From: Rutidosis leptorrhynchoides
Lineage: Eukaryota > Streptophyta > Magnoliopsida > Asterales > Asteraceae
NCBI RefSeq assembly: GCF_046630445.1
Contig: NC_092335.1
Coordinates: 38,264,001-38,328,000 of the forward strand
Reading direction: 5' to 3'
Length of the DNA stretch: 64,000 nucleotides
Below are positions 22,503 through 35,112 of the stretch, piece by piece; within the stretch, counting starts at the first letter, position 1, and each line of letters begins with the position of its first letter. The notes beneath the pieces were generated by a model. That model worked only from the letters and a program-made list of their open reading frames with translations, did no database searches and was not told the DNA's origin. A program made the position numbers and the translations under genes.

Positions 22503-25500
22503 ATGCACCGAGCAAGACGTTCACCACCTTTTGTACGTTCACCACCTGTAACTCGATCAAGACATCGTTTAACAAATATAACCGCCGTTGATTTTTCTTT
22601 AGAATCGTCATCCAGTCGACCAAGTACTTCAGTTCAAATTTCCGATAATCCATTTTTTGAACCCAACCTCACAATTGAGAATCCGGAAAATATTCAGGAA
22701 CGGTTCATAGATCCTGAACCATTAAACTTTCCTCCGGAACCACCAATCATTCAAACAGAGATTGTTGAGGAACGAACCATTAAAACAGAATCATCTATTG
22801 ATACCGAGTCAACAAATTCAATTATGGAGAATCTGGAACCTTTAAGTATGGAAGACCGAATGAGAGCTAAACGCACTGGCCAAGGTCACGCAATTACTCA
22901 TCCAGACATTAATGCGCCAGATTATGAAATCAAAGGACAAATTCTACACATGGTGACTAATCAATGCCAATTTAGTGGTGCGCCGAAGGAAGATCCAAAT
23001 GAACATCTACGTACCTTTAATAGGATCTGCACACTATTTAAAATCCGAGAAGTGGAGGATGAACAGATATATCTCATGTTATTTCCCTGGACTTTAAAGG
23101 GAGAAGCCAAAGATTGGTTGGAATCGTTACCTGAAGGGGCGATTGATACATGGGACGTTTTAATTGACAAATTTCTTAAACAATTCTTTCCTGCATCTAA
23201 AGCCGTAAGACTTCAAGCAGAAATTGTTACGTTCACACAAAAGCCAAATGAAACTCTATATGAGGCGTGGACAAGATATGGAAAGTTGTTAAGAGGATGT
23301 CCGCAACATGGTTTAGACACCTGTCAAATAGTACAAATATTCTACCGAGGATGCGACATCACTACAAGAAAAGACATAGATATAGCAGCTGGTGGTTCTA
23401 TTATGAAGAAAACCGAAACTGATGCTTACAAAATTATTGATAATACTGCTTCCCACTCACATGAGTGGCACCAAGAAAAAGATATCATTAGATCATCTAA
23501 AGCAGCTAGAGCCGATTCTAGCCATGACTTAGATTCCATTTCAGCAAAGATAGATGCTTTCGAGAGACGAATGGAAAAGATGACTAAGGATATTCACTCT
23601 ATACGAATTAGTTGTGAGCAGTGTGGAGGACCACATTTGACAAAAGATTGTCTCAGTATTGAATTAACAATGGAACAAAGAGAGAATATTTCATACATAA
23701 ACCAAAGGCCTGGAAATAATTATCAGAATAATTATCAACCGCCAAGACCGATTTACAATCAAAACCAGAATTATAACCGAAATATTCCATACAACAACCA
23801 ACAAGGTCCTAGCAATCAACAAGTATCCAATAATACTTATAATCAGCAAAGACCTAATTTTCAAAACAAACCACCACAACAAACCGATGATAAAAAGCCA
23901 AATTTAGAAGATATGATGACGAAGCTAGTTGAAACTCAAACGCAGTTTTTCACATCTCAAAAACAAACTAATGAACAAAATGCTCAAGCATTTAGAAATC
24001 AACAAGCTTCTATTCAAAATCTGGAACAAGAAGTGAGTAACCTAGCAAGGTTAATAGGTGAAAGAAAACCGGGAAGCTTACCTAGTGATACAAATGCTAA
24101 CCCCAGGAATGAAACAGCTAAAGCTATTACCACAAGAAGTGGTACAACACTTAAACCACCTGAAATACCTGTAACTTTTGATGAAACTATTCCTACTCCA
24201 CAAGAACCACAACCTGATCAAGATAAGGAAAAAGAACCGGTAGTTGAAAAGGTTAATGAAGATAACACAGTTAAGGATAAACCTTATGTTAAACCATACC
24301 AACCACCACTTCCTTACCCGAGTAAAATGAAGAAGGAAAAACTTGAAGCCGAGCAATCCAAATTCTTGGATATGTTTAAACAGATAAATGTAAATCTTCC
24401 TTTCATTGATGTGATTTCAGGAATGCCAAGATATGCTAAATTCTTGAAAGATCTAATCACGAATAGAAAGAAAATGGAAGAACTCTCGGCTGTTACTATG
24501 AATGCTAATTGTTCAGCAGTGCTGTTGAATAAGATACCAGAAAAATTATCTGATCCAGGAAGTTTCACAATTCCATGTTTTCTGGGTAGTCTTAGTTCAA
24601 TAGAAGCATTAGCAGACTTAGGTGCTAGTATAAATCTAATGCCGTATTCACTATACGCTAAACTAGACCTTGGAGAATTGAAACCAACCAGAATAAGCAT
24701 ACAACTAGCCGATAGATCAATAAAATATCCTAGAGGGATAATGGAGAACATGCTAGTTAAAGTTGGTACTTTAGTATTTCCAGTAGATTTTGTTGTTTTG
24801 GACATGGAAGAAGATTCTCAAGTTCCTCTCATATTAGGAAGACCATTCTTAAACACGGCTAAAGCAATGATAGACGTGTTCGGTAAGAAATTGACCCTAA
24901 GTATAGAGGATGAGAGTGTTACCTTTTCAGTTGATAGAGCAATGCAACAACCACAATCTGCAGATGATACGTGTTATTATATTCAAACTATAGATGCACA
25001 TGCAGAATTATTAGAAGAATTTCCAGAATTACAAGGAACAGGAGAATGTTCTTTAGGAGAAGGTAATGAACCAATTGATGAAGCTGAAATGTTAGCTATA
25101 CTTATAGCTAATGGATATGAACCAACAACAGAAGAAATTCAAATGCTAAAAGAAGAAGACAGATATCGATATAAATCATCGATAGAAGAACCTCCGAAAT
25201 TAGAGTTAAAGCCACTTCCAAACCATTTGGAATACGCTTATTTACATGGTGAATCTGAATTACCTGTAATAATATCGTCTTCTCTTACTGAAAATGAGAA
25301 ATCACAACTCATTTCTGTGTTGAAAGCTCATAAACCAGCCATTGCATGGAAGATTCATGATATTAAAGGAATAAGTCCTTCGTATTGCACACATAAAATC
25401 CTTATGGAAGAAGGTCATAAAACGTATGTGCAACGCCAACGAAGACTAAATCCTAATATGCAAGATGTAGTTAAGAAAGAGATTATTAAACTGCTAGATG

Positions 25501-28109
25501 CAGGTTTGATATATCCAATTTCTGATAGTCCATGGGTAAGCCCAGTTCAATGCGTGCCTAAGAAGGGTGGCATGACTGTCATTACAAATGAGAAAAATGA
25601 GCTTATTCCTACTAGGACTGTAACAGGATGGCGTGTATGTATTGATTATAGAAAATTAAATGACGCCACCAGAAAAGATCACTTTCCCTTACCTTTCATA
25701 GATCAAATGTTGGAAAGATTAGCCGGAAATAGTTACTATTGTTTCCTAGATGGATTTTCCGGATATTTTCAAATTCCAATAGCACCCGAAGATCAAGAGA
25801 AAACCACATTCACGTGCCCTTATGGTACTTTTGCTTACAAACGCATGCCATTTGGACTTTGCAACGCCCCTGCAACCTTTCAAAGGTGTATGATGGCGAT
25901 TTTTCACGACATGATAGAAGAATGCATGGAAGTATTCATGGATGACTTTTCAGTCTTCGGTGATACATTTAAATCATGACTAGTTAATCTGGAACGAATG
26001 CTAATTAGATGCGAAAAATCAAATCTAGTACTTAATTGGGAGAAATGCCATTTCATGGTTAAAGAAGGCATCGTTCTTGGACATAAAATTTCAAAAGAAG
26101 GAATTGAAGTGGATAGAGCTAAAGTAGATGTAATTGCTAAACTTCCACATCCCACCAATGTTAGAGGAGTTAGGAGTTTTCTAGGGCATGCCGGTTTTTA
26201 CCGACGTTTCATAAAAGATTTTTCTAAAATTGCCACTCCTATGAATAAACTCCTAGAAAAGGATGCGCCATTCATCTTTTCAGATGAATGTATCAAATCT
26301 TTTAATATTCTTAAAGAAAAACTCACTAATGCGCCGATCATGATAACACCAAATTGGAATCTACCATTTGAACTAATGTGCGATGCAAGTGATTTTGCAA
26401 TGGGAGCCGTTTTAGGACAAAGGATTGAAAAACGATTTCAACCTATATATTATGCTAGTAAGACATTACAAGGAGCACAAACGAACTATACAACTACTGA
26501 AAAAGAACTCCTTGCTATTGTCTTTGCTTTTGACAAATTTCGATCATATCTCGTTCTAGCAAAAACGGTGGTCTATACCGACCATTCTGCTCTTAGATAC
26601 CTATTTTCAAAACAAGATGCTAAACCAAGATTAATCCGTTGGATCTTACTCTTACAAGAGTTTGATATTGAAATCCGAGATAAAAGAGGAGCAGAAAATC
26701 TCGCCGCTGATCATCTTTCTCGTCTTGAAAATCCCGAATTAGAAGTTCTGAATGAATCGGCCATACAAGACAACTTTCCTGATGAATATCTATTGAAGAT
26801 AGATTATAAAGAAATCCCATGGTTTGCAGACTATGCAAACTACTTAGTTTGTGGATTCCTTGAAAAAGGATTATCGTACCAAAGACGAAAGAAATTCTTC
26901 AGTGATATAAAACACTATTTCTGGGAAGATCCACATCTGTTTAAAAGTTGTCCCGATGGAATAATACGCCGATGTGTATTTGGAGATGAAGCTAGTAAAA
27001 TATTAAACAATTGTCACACAGGACCAACAGGAGGGCATTATGGGCCTCAACTAACAGCAAGAAAAGTTTATGAAGCTGGATTCTATTGGCCTACAATTTA
27101 CAAAGACGCACACCTTCTTTGCAAATCCTGTGATGCATGTCAAAGGGCCGGAAAAATAAGTCAACGTGATGAAATGCCGCAAAATGTCATCCAAGTATGT
27201 GAAGTATTTGACATTTGGGGTATTGACTTTATGGGTCCATTTCCAAAATCTCATAATAATCTATATATACTCGTAGCCATTGATTATGTATCTAAATGGG
27301 CGGAAGCACAAGCTCTCCCAACTAACGATGCACGAGTTGTAGTCAACTTTTTAAAACGTCTTTTTGCAAGGTTTGGAACACCGAAAGCTTTAATAAGTGA
27401 TCGGGGTACTCATTTCTGTAATAATCAACTTGAGAAAGTTCTTAAAAGATATGGAGTAACTCATAAAATCTCCACCGCATATCATCCACAAACAAGTGGA
27501 CAAGTTGAAAATACCAACCGAGCTTTAAAACGTATTCTAGAGAAAACCGTAGGATCAAATCCAAAGGAATGGTCCATTAAATTGGAGGATGCACTCTGGG
27601 CTTTTAGAACAGCCTACAAAACTCCAATTGGAACCACACCTTTTAGACTTGTTTATGGAAAAGCATGTCATCTTCCAGTAGAAATTGAACACAAAGCATT
27701 TTGGGCTTTGAAAACATGTAATCTTGATTTACATGAAGCCGGACGTCTACGATTAAGTCAACTAAACGAATTAGAAGAATTAAGACATGAAGCATACGAA
27801 AATTCGTTAATCTATAAAGAAAGAACGAAGAAATGGCATGATAAAAGAATCAGAAGTTCAAAAGAATTTAAAGAAGGAGACAGAGTCCTTCTTTTCAATT
27901 CACGATTCAAGCTATTTCCTGGAAAATTGAAATCAAGATGGTCTGGACCATTCATAGTCAAAAGAGTTTTCCCATACGGAACGATAGAATTAATAAATTC
28001 AAATGGGATTGAATTTAAAGTTAATGGTCACAGAGTTAAACATTACATACATGGTCCGATGGAAGTCGACAACGAAGTTAATCACAATTTCGACACCACA
28101 GCTAACTAA
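22503..28109 (+). pseudogene. Gag-pol of element C (Athila), one in-frame stop
   Basis: ATG at 22503 (MHRARRSPPF), stop TAA 28107-28109. A single TGA at 25977-25979 splits the frame 10 residues after the RT catalytic FMDD (residues 1145-1148); the frame continues directly beyond it. First part: gag core about 140-330, one knuckle CEQCGGPHLTKDC (371-383), Asn/Gln-rich linker, coiled-coil-like 495-515, protease DLGAS (705-709), RT from about 940. Second part (from 25998): RT thumb, RNase H (CDAS, TDH), integrase zinc site ([11 protein letters not shown] ... CKSCDACQ) and catalytic core ([23 protein letters not shown]). The TGA needs readthrough or trans help for RT; otherwise pol is dead. The rest shows no damage, so the change is recent. 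Confidence 0.93.
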
Positions 28110-28652
28110 GTGTGGGGAGAATCAAGTCTTTAAAGGATAATATATATCTCTGTTAGAGTTAGATTGTCTGTTTTCGTGTAGTTCTCGAAAATGGAACACG
28201 TATGGTCTTTCCCTAGCAGACCCTAAAGAACTAGTCTTCTCCCTCCATTCTGAATTTTTGTTTTGTAGGTTTTTTCTGAAATTAATATGCATTTTAATTT
28301 AAGTTTTTAAAAACAAAAAAAATTTACTTTATCTCATTAAGTTAAAAATATGATTTTTAAAATTCATCGTAAGTTGAAGACTAGGTCTTTGAACCGAAAT
28401 TGCTTTACCCCAGGGAGGGACGAGAACTTTTATTATCATTATTTTTAATCTTATTAATTTAAAGTATGCCAAAAAAAAAAAAAAATTTAAAAATCCAAAA
28501 ATCTAAGCTTTTAAAACAATTGCTTGAAATTGACAAATTTTAAAATTTTGTCGAGGGACGGACTAGGACATCGATCCGAAACGACCTCATCCTAAATAAC
28601 AAGGGAAACAAAATTTTAAAATTAATTACTAAATTGTTTTAAGAAGTTAAAG

Positions 28653-28691
<39 letters not shown>

Positions 28692-28906
28692 TAAACTCCG
28701 CGAGTCGCGGAGTTTGCAGTGCAAAACCTCCGCGACTCGCGGAGGGACCAAAACCTAGAAAAAAAAATAAAATAGCTGAACGATCAGTCACTCCCCCACA
28801 CACAAAACAGAAACATACAGCTCGAAAATAACTGCGAAAAAACCCGAAAATCACCCCCAAAAATCTCAATTTTTAACCGTTAATCACCAAATTTTTTGCT
28901 AAAATC
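28110..28906 (+). other. Spacer between pol and the env-position gene in C
   Basis: AT-rich non-coding DNA. It starts with TAAGTGTGGGGAGA (28107-28120), which overlaps the pol stop and resembles the 3' polypurine tract. An A31 run (28658-28688) and a palindrome pair (28696-28744) follow. Confidence 0.6.
28696..28744 (+). promoter_or_regulatory. CG palindrome pair upstream of the env-position gene
   Basis: CTCCGCGAGTCGCGGAG (28696-28712) and CTCCGCGACTCGCGGAG (28728-28744), the same pair as in the LTR promoter, 163 bases before the ATG of the downstream gene. An AT-rich run with AAATAAAATAG follows at about 28762-28775. May be an internal promoter; function is inferred. Confidence 0.5.
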
Positions 28907-30929
28907 ATGTTGAGAAGGATGATATCTAAGAATTACTCAAGAAAAACGGTAAATTTCTACACCTAAACACCATTTAATTCGAATTTTAGTGTTCTTGAGC
29001 TATTTTTTCCCCAATTTGATTTTGATGCTTTTTAGTGTAATTAGACTTAAATTGTTTATGTATTATGCTTGTATAACCTAGATTGATGCTGTTTAACATG
29101 ATTAGAAGCCTTAAACTTCAAATTTTGAATAATCTAGGGTTTGTGTTCTTGAGCAATTTGGGGCTTTTTGATATAAACAGGTTATGGCCGATTTTTGTCA
29201 TGAATTGTTGCTAAATTGAGTAGTGTAACATGTCTAGGTAGTTAAATGATCCAAACTTTGAGCCTAAACATGATTTTGAGAATTAAAGTGGACTTTTTCA
29301 AGTCCAAAATTCATGAACTTGATTTTTGAAAGATAATGCCATTTGAGACTTGTTTATTTGCTAGTAATGATTATTTTGACATGTTATTTGAGTTGAATGC
29401 TTATGAACTTGGCGAAAATTTTCGTATATGCTTATTTGAAAAAGTGTAGATTTGATAAAAATGTGAAAATAAGCTTAAGTTTGATATAAATTGATAATGT
29501 CATTGTAATTATTTTGATTGATGATTTTGCTGACACTAATGCATATTTGGATGCACAAAATTTGTGTTTGATGTGTTTTGCAGAATGAAAGGGGTGAATC
29601 TTCATCCCAAGCCCGCCATGCTCCTGCTGAGAACTTGGAACAACAGGAGGTAGATAACTACTACAAGCAGGATGTACCTCATCCAGTCATGACCTTTTCA
29701 GATATGCACTTGGAACAGTTGCACCCGAACCTGAGATTTGACAGACTTTGGATAGATTATCCAAAATATCAACGGGGTTTGCATACTCTTCATTCCAAGG
29801 TTGTTGAGGTACCGAGGGTCATAGAATGGGGACCCTTAGAAGCTGTAGAATTGGCCGGGCCAATTAGGGAATTACTTGTACAGAGGTATGGTAATTCTTC
29901 TTTTAATGACTGGATATGTTTATTCACCATACGCAGACCTGTATATAAAGTATGGTGTGAAGAGTTGTTATGTAGTATAGAGTTGAATGATCGGGTAGCT
30001 AGTTTAACCGATCGTTCTTTTATTAGATTTTTGTTAGGCGGTTCGATGCGCCACATGTCTTTACTGGACATGGCTCAGGCTTTACGTATATATACGCCTG
30101 AGGAATTAGCGTCTGCCGATTGTAGAGGATTGATACTAAACGGTAGAAAGATAGATGAGAATTTTGATACACACGGTGTGTGGAGTCAAATGACAAGCCA
30201 TCACCGTTTCAAAGGGGGAAACTACTCTTATTTGGATATAGATAGAGCCGAATTAAGAGTAATACATAGGTTTTTAGCTAATTCGATTACACAAAGGGGT
30301 AAAAACAAAGAAAAGGTAAATGAACAAGATTTGTTTTACCATATGTGTATTCGAGACCCACACAGCGCTGTAAGTATACCATATTGTGTGGGTTATTATT
30401 TATCAGCTATGGTTCGGGGGATGCGTCCACATAGCATAATAGGAGGTGGTATTTTTATTACTTTGATTGGTGAATATCTCGGTGTGGATATAAGTCGGGG
30501 GGATTATTAGTAGAAGAGCCGGAACCCCGCGACACTATAGGTTTAAATGTATACCATGGTGCGAAAGTTTTGAAGCGGCGAAATAACGCCGCAGTACGAT
30601 ACAATGGTAGACATCCACAGGTAGAGAGAAACCAGGAACAAGGTAATGTAGGAGGGGGGAATGAGATGCAAGAAATGCATAGGTTTATAGCTTCTCAGGA
30701 ATACGAAAATGCTAGACAGAGAGCATTTGAAGATTGGCAAGTTCATCAGAACCAGATCATAGCGCATTGCCAACATATAGGTAGAAACTATATTCCTACA
30801 CCGAAACCCGTCTTCCCTCCTTGGTCGATAGAGATGCAGCCACCATATCCTACGTATGACCCTGCCGAAGCATTCTATAGCACTTATGGTTATGCGTGGA
30901 ACCCCTATTGGTACCAATATCATCCTTAG
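28907..30929 (+). pseudogene. Athila env-position gene (ORF1-like) with a predicted intron and one frameshift
   Basis: Predicted exon 1 28907-28948 (14 codons, MLRRMISKNYSRKT), intron 28949-29583 (GTAAAT...TTTTGCAG, phase 0) and exon 2 from 29584. The long frame in exon 2 (to TAG 30508-30510, about 309 residues) carries the style of the plant ATHILA ORF1 family: WIDYPKYQRGLHTLHSK, FIRFLLGGSMRHMSL, YTPEELASADCRG. No signal peptide or membrane segment is obvious. The next frame (open through about 30510 to 30929) continues the protein with GNEMQEMHRFIASQEYENAR and a Tyr/Pro-rich tail; the two meet at a six-G run (30497-30502), consistent with a one-base loss. The role of this family is unknown; it is often called env-like from its position only. 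Confidence 0.7.
28949..29583 (+). other. Predicted intron in the env-position gene of C
   Basis: 635 bases, T-rich, with donor ACG|GTAAAT and acceptor TGTTTTGCAG|AATG. Splicing would join a 14-codon exon in frame (phase 0) to the long frame. Without splicing the long frame has no good ATG near its start. Confidence 0.6.
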
Positions 30930-32972
30930 TTTACTTATTTTTTTTTTTTATTTTGTAATTTGTAATTATTGATATGTTTAATACTTTTGTTAATATTGTA
31001 ATCATTTTTATAATTATCTAACTTTTATTCTTAGATTTTAATAATTTTTGAATGTGGGGTAATATACCAAACTTCAAAAATATGTATATATGTTTGCAGT
31101 TTATCTTATGTACACAACAGGGTAAAACAACGCATTTTCAAAGACTGGCATTAAGTTCAGCAAAAGCAACTAATTTTGACGACAAGATGCAAAATATATG
31201 TGAAATAACAACAAGACGGAATGAACAAATGATGTGCACCATTTATCATTCAGCAAACAAACGCCAATATATTTGGAAACTTTGGTAAAAATTTAATCAT
31301 TTTCACACAAATCACCCTCAATAATTTAAATTGTTACTGATTTCTTGCAAATGAGGGCATTGCAAGATCTTAAGTGTGGGAAGGGATTAAATTCTTTCGG
31401 ATTTTAAAATTTTTATATTAAACACTTGGTTACCATTAAAAATACTAGTAAAGCAGTAGTTGTATTAGAATCTAGTGCTCTCTGATAAAAAAGAACAGCC
31501 CTAGTCTTATATACTGACTACCCAATTCTAGTAAAATTTTTCAAAATTTTCAATTAAATGAATTCAAAATCATGTTTATACATATTTATGAACGATAAAA
31601 CTAGGTTTTAACACCGAAATTATTGTTACCTCGGAAAGGACATAAATTGAGAAACAAACTAAAATGTTAAAATTCATTTAAAATGGAATAGAGGACGATA
31701 AAAAGGAAAATAAAAGCCAAGTGTGGGAAAATTTACCAAATTATTTTAAACATATGTCACATATATCTGTAACAAATAATTGAAAATACTTTTGCTTTGG
31801 ACTAAACTAAACTGTTTTACCCAATGAAAGAAAAGAAGAGATGGATCTACACGATGAATCAATTCCATCATTAAAAGGAAGTAAAGTCTTCCGAAAAAGA
31901 CACGCGCTTCTTGATTTAGGTCATGAAGTTGTCGTTCAGACCAGCTGTAGGTTGACGAAAAATCTAGAAAAGTCATCACTAAAATCAGCAGGAAATCCAC
32001 GGACCTCAACATCAAACAGGGTCGCCAAGTGGTCAGATTTATCCTAACCATGAGAAGGATTTATCTCGTACAATGAGGAGGCACCGTGCAAATTAGCTGG
32101 ATAAGACTAATGAATCAGATCCCCAGAAAGGATAATCTCCTTAAAGATTAAAAATCAGCTTTTAAGCCTGATATTACTCAATCCTTGAGATTGACCTTAA
32201 AGATTGAGAATTCAAACTCATGGAATTCAATGATATCTAAACTCGAGCTTAAACGAGAAAATATTTTGATCAAAATTACAAACCGATTTGTTTTCTGAAA
32301 ACCCTATTTTCAATGCGTTCATTACCATTGAACGTAAAATCCTAGGAATTCACCTGGAATTCATTAGGTAACCTGAACTAAATCGGGTGTCAACCGTAAG
32401 AACGGTGGTTGCATAGTGGTCAAAGACAGGACCTTGTGCCAGACCGAAAAAATTATAAGGGTGAGCTTTACTATTGCTCCTACCAAGGATAGTAATTGTG
32501 TCCGACACGTTATAGACCATAATCAAAAGCATGTCACGGGACATTGCCTTAAACAGTTGCTTGTTCAACGCTTTCCTTTACAACCGGACGGTAGTTTGCC
32601 GAAAGGTAATATACGGGACAAGTAAACTGGACGTGTTGCTTTCCAAATACAAGGTTAGCAAGTGGGTGACACAAAACCGCAAGTTTTGAGCTAAAATTTT
32701 CAAATCTGAAACCCACCAAACCCACAAAAATATTTTGCAAACACCGGTAAAGGGTTATTCCGGAAAAACTTATCTAGGGTAAAAACTAGATTTAATTTTC
32801 AAAAGATCAAATGTTTTCATAAAGATCCAATTTCCTTAATGGATCTAAATTTTTATAGTCATGTGGGACTGTAAACCATATCGTTACTACCATTGTTTAT
32901 ACCGCCGTATAGAAATCACTGATGTACAAAGTGTGAAGAATAAAGAAGTGATTCTAGTATTTCAAGACAATA
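30930..32972 (+). other. 3' non-coding region of element C
   Basis: About 2 kb with no supported gene. It has further polypurine-like repeats TTAAGTGTGGGAAGGG (31370-31385) and CCAAGTGTGGGAAAA (31717-31731). A degenerate repeat resembles 28380-28430 (ACCGAAATT followed by TTACC and GG runs near 31613-31650). Confidence 0.55.
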
Positions 32973-33010
32973 TTGCTTGAGGACAAGCAACGCTCAAGTG
33001 TGGGAATATT
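32973..33010 (+). promoter_or_regulatory. Hairpin and polypurine tract before the 3' LTR of C
   Basis: TTGCTTG-AGGA-CAAGCAA (32973-32990) is a perfect 7-bp stem with a 4-base loop. It is followed by CGCTCAAGTGTGGGAATATT, which abuts the LTR start TGATAATGC at 33011. AAGTGTGGGAA is the likely plus-strand primer. Confidence 0.7.
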
Positions 33011-34997
33011 TGATAATGCTAAAAACGAACATATATTTCATAGCATTATTCCTCAAGAAAGACAAGCTTTTAGTTGCAATTGTTCTATTTACAAGAGATA
33101 TTCGTTTAAATAATAAAAGGTGAAGACAAAAGACAGATTCGACGAATTGAAGACGCAAACGACCAAAAAGCTCAAAAGAACAAAAGACAATCAAAAAGGT
33201 TCCAATTATTGATAAGAAACGTCTTGAAATTACAAAAGTACAAGATTCAAAACACAAAGTACAAGATATTAAATTGTACGCGAGGACGTTCGAAAATCCG
33301 GAACCGGGACCAGAGTCAACTCTTAACGCTCGACGCAACGGACTAAAAATTACAAGTTAACTATGTATATAAATATAATATAATATATAATTAATTATAT
33401 TAATTATATATATATTATATATATATATTAAAAACCGTCGGCAGCAAGAAACTCCAAGGGTGTGAGCTGTAAATACATCTCCGCGACTCGCGGAGTTTTA
33501 AGGGCATTTTGCCGCGAGTCGCGGAGCCCCAATTTTCAACTCTGGCTATAAAGCCAACCGAATTCTGATCAAATTTCATATCTTATTTCATCTCTCTCTC
33601 AATATATACGTAATATATATATATAATTTATATTTTAATTTTAATTTTAATTTTAAATCCTAATAATAAGGGTATGTTAGCGAATGTTGTAAGGGTGTAA
33701 GTCGAAATTCTGTCCGTGTAACGCTACGCTATTTTTAATCATTGTAAGTTATGTTCAACCTTTTTACATTAATGTCTCGTAGCTAAGTTATTATTATGCT
33801 TATTTAAAACGAAGTAATCATGATGTTGGGCTAATTACTAAAATTGGGTAATTGGGTTTTGTACCATAATTGGGGTTTGGACAAAAGAACGACACTTGTG
33901 GAAATTAGACTATGGGCTATTAATGGGCTTTATATTTGTTTAACTAAATGAAAGTTTGTTAATGTTAATATAAAGATTTACAATTGGGCGTCCCTATAAA
34001 TTACCATATACACTCGATCGGACACGATGGGCGGGGTATTTATATGTACGAATAATCGTTCATTTAACCGGACACGGGAATGGATTAATAGCCACTAGAA
34101 TAATTAAAACAGGGGTGAAATTACATTCAAGGGTAATTGGTGTAATTGTTAACAAAGTAGTAAAACCTTGGTTTACACGCAGTCGATAACCTGGTGTATT
34201 CATTAAACAAAGTATTAAAACCTTGTTACAATTCGAATCCCCAATTAGTTGGAATATTTAACTTCGGGTATAATAATAATTTGACAAGGACACTTGCAAT
34301 TTATATTTATGACTGATGGACTGTTATGGACAAAAACCAGACGGACATATTAAATAATCCAGGACAAAGGACAATTAACCCATGGGCATAAAACTAAAAT
34401 CAACACGTCAAACATCATGATTACGGAAGTTTAAATAAGCATAATTCTTTTATTTCATATTTAATTTCCTTTATTTTATATTTAATTGCACTTCTAATTA
34501 TCGCACTTTTATTTATTTTAATTTATCGCACTTTTAATTATCGTACTTTTTAATTATCGCAAGTTTATTTTATCGCACTTTTATTATTCGCAATTTCATT
34601 ATCATTATTTACTTTACGCTTTAATTTAAGTCTTGTATTTATTTTATATTTTACATTAGGTTTTAACTGCGACTAAAGTCTTAAAATCGACAAACCGGTC
34701 ATTAAATGGTAAAAACCCCCCTATAATAATAATATTACTTATATATATATTTGTATTTTTATAAAAGTAAACTAATATAGCGTTGAGCTTTGTTTAAAGA
34801 TTTCCCTGTGGAACGAACCGGACTTACTAAAAACTACACTACTGTACGATTAGGTACACTGCCTATAAGTGTTGTAGCAAGGTTTAAGTAGATCCATTCT
34901 ATAAATAAATAAATATCTTGTGTAAAATTGTATCGTATTTAATAGTGTTTTCCTAGTAAAATAATAAGCTATTTTATATACACCTCGCTTCACATCA
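33011..34997 (+). repeat. Element C 3' LTR
   Basis: Same length and sequence as 19093-21079 apart from GG instead of AC at 33119-33120. Promoter palindromes and TATA box at 33479-33553. Followed by the AGAAC duplication. Confidence 0.96.
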
Positions 34998-35002
34998 AGA
35001 AC
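34998..35002 (+). repeat. Target site duplication of element C (right)
   Basis: AGAAC, matching 19088-19092. Confidence 0.9.
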
Positions 35003-35022
35003 ACCTTATTATGACAATCATA

Positions 35023-35100
<78 letters not shown>
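35023..35100. repeat. (ATT)n microsatellite
   Basis: About 26 ATT units. Confidence 0.95.

Positions 35101-35112
<12 letters not shown>

Larger units (their letters stand above)
19093..34997 (+). mobile_element. Element C: complete Athila-type LTR retrotransposon, 15.9 kb
   Basis: Full-length element with 1987-bp LTRs (19093-21079 and 33011-34997), a 5-bp target duplication AGAAC, tRNA-Asp-type primer site, gag-pol frame, an additional gene in the env position and a polypurine tract. The two LTRs have the same length and I found only one adjacent two-base difference (19201-19202 AC versus 33119-33120 GG), so the insertion is very recent. Even so, gag-pol has an in-frame TGA and the env-position gene a one-base frame change. 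It is inserted in D's 3' LTR. Athila assignment rests on the gag/RT sequence style, primer type and the ORF1-like third gene. Confidence 0.95.

Noticed and set aside
31052-32740. Short frames (60-100 codons) in the 3' region of C
   Set aside because: Overlapping on both strands, none with a recognisable domain; part of Athila 3' non-coding DNA.
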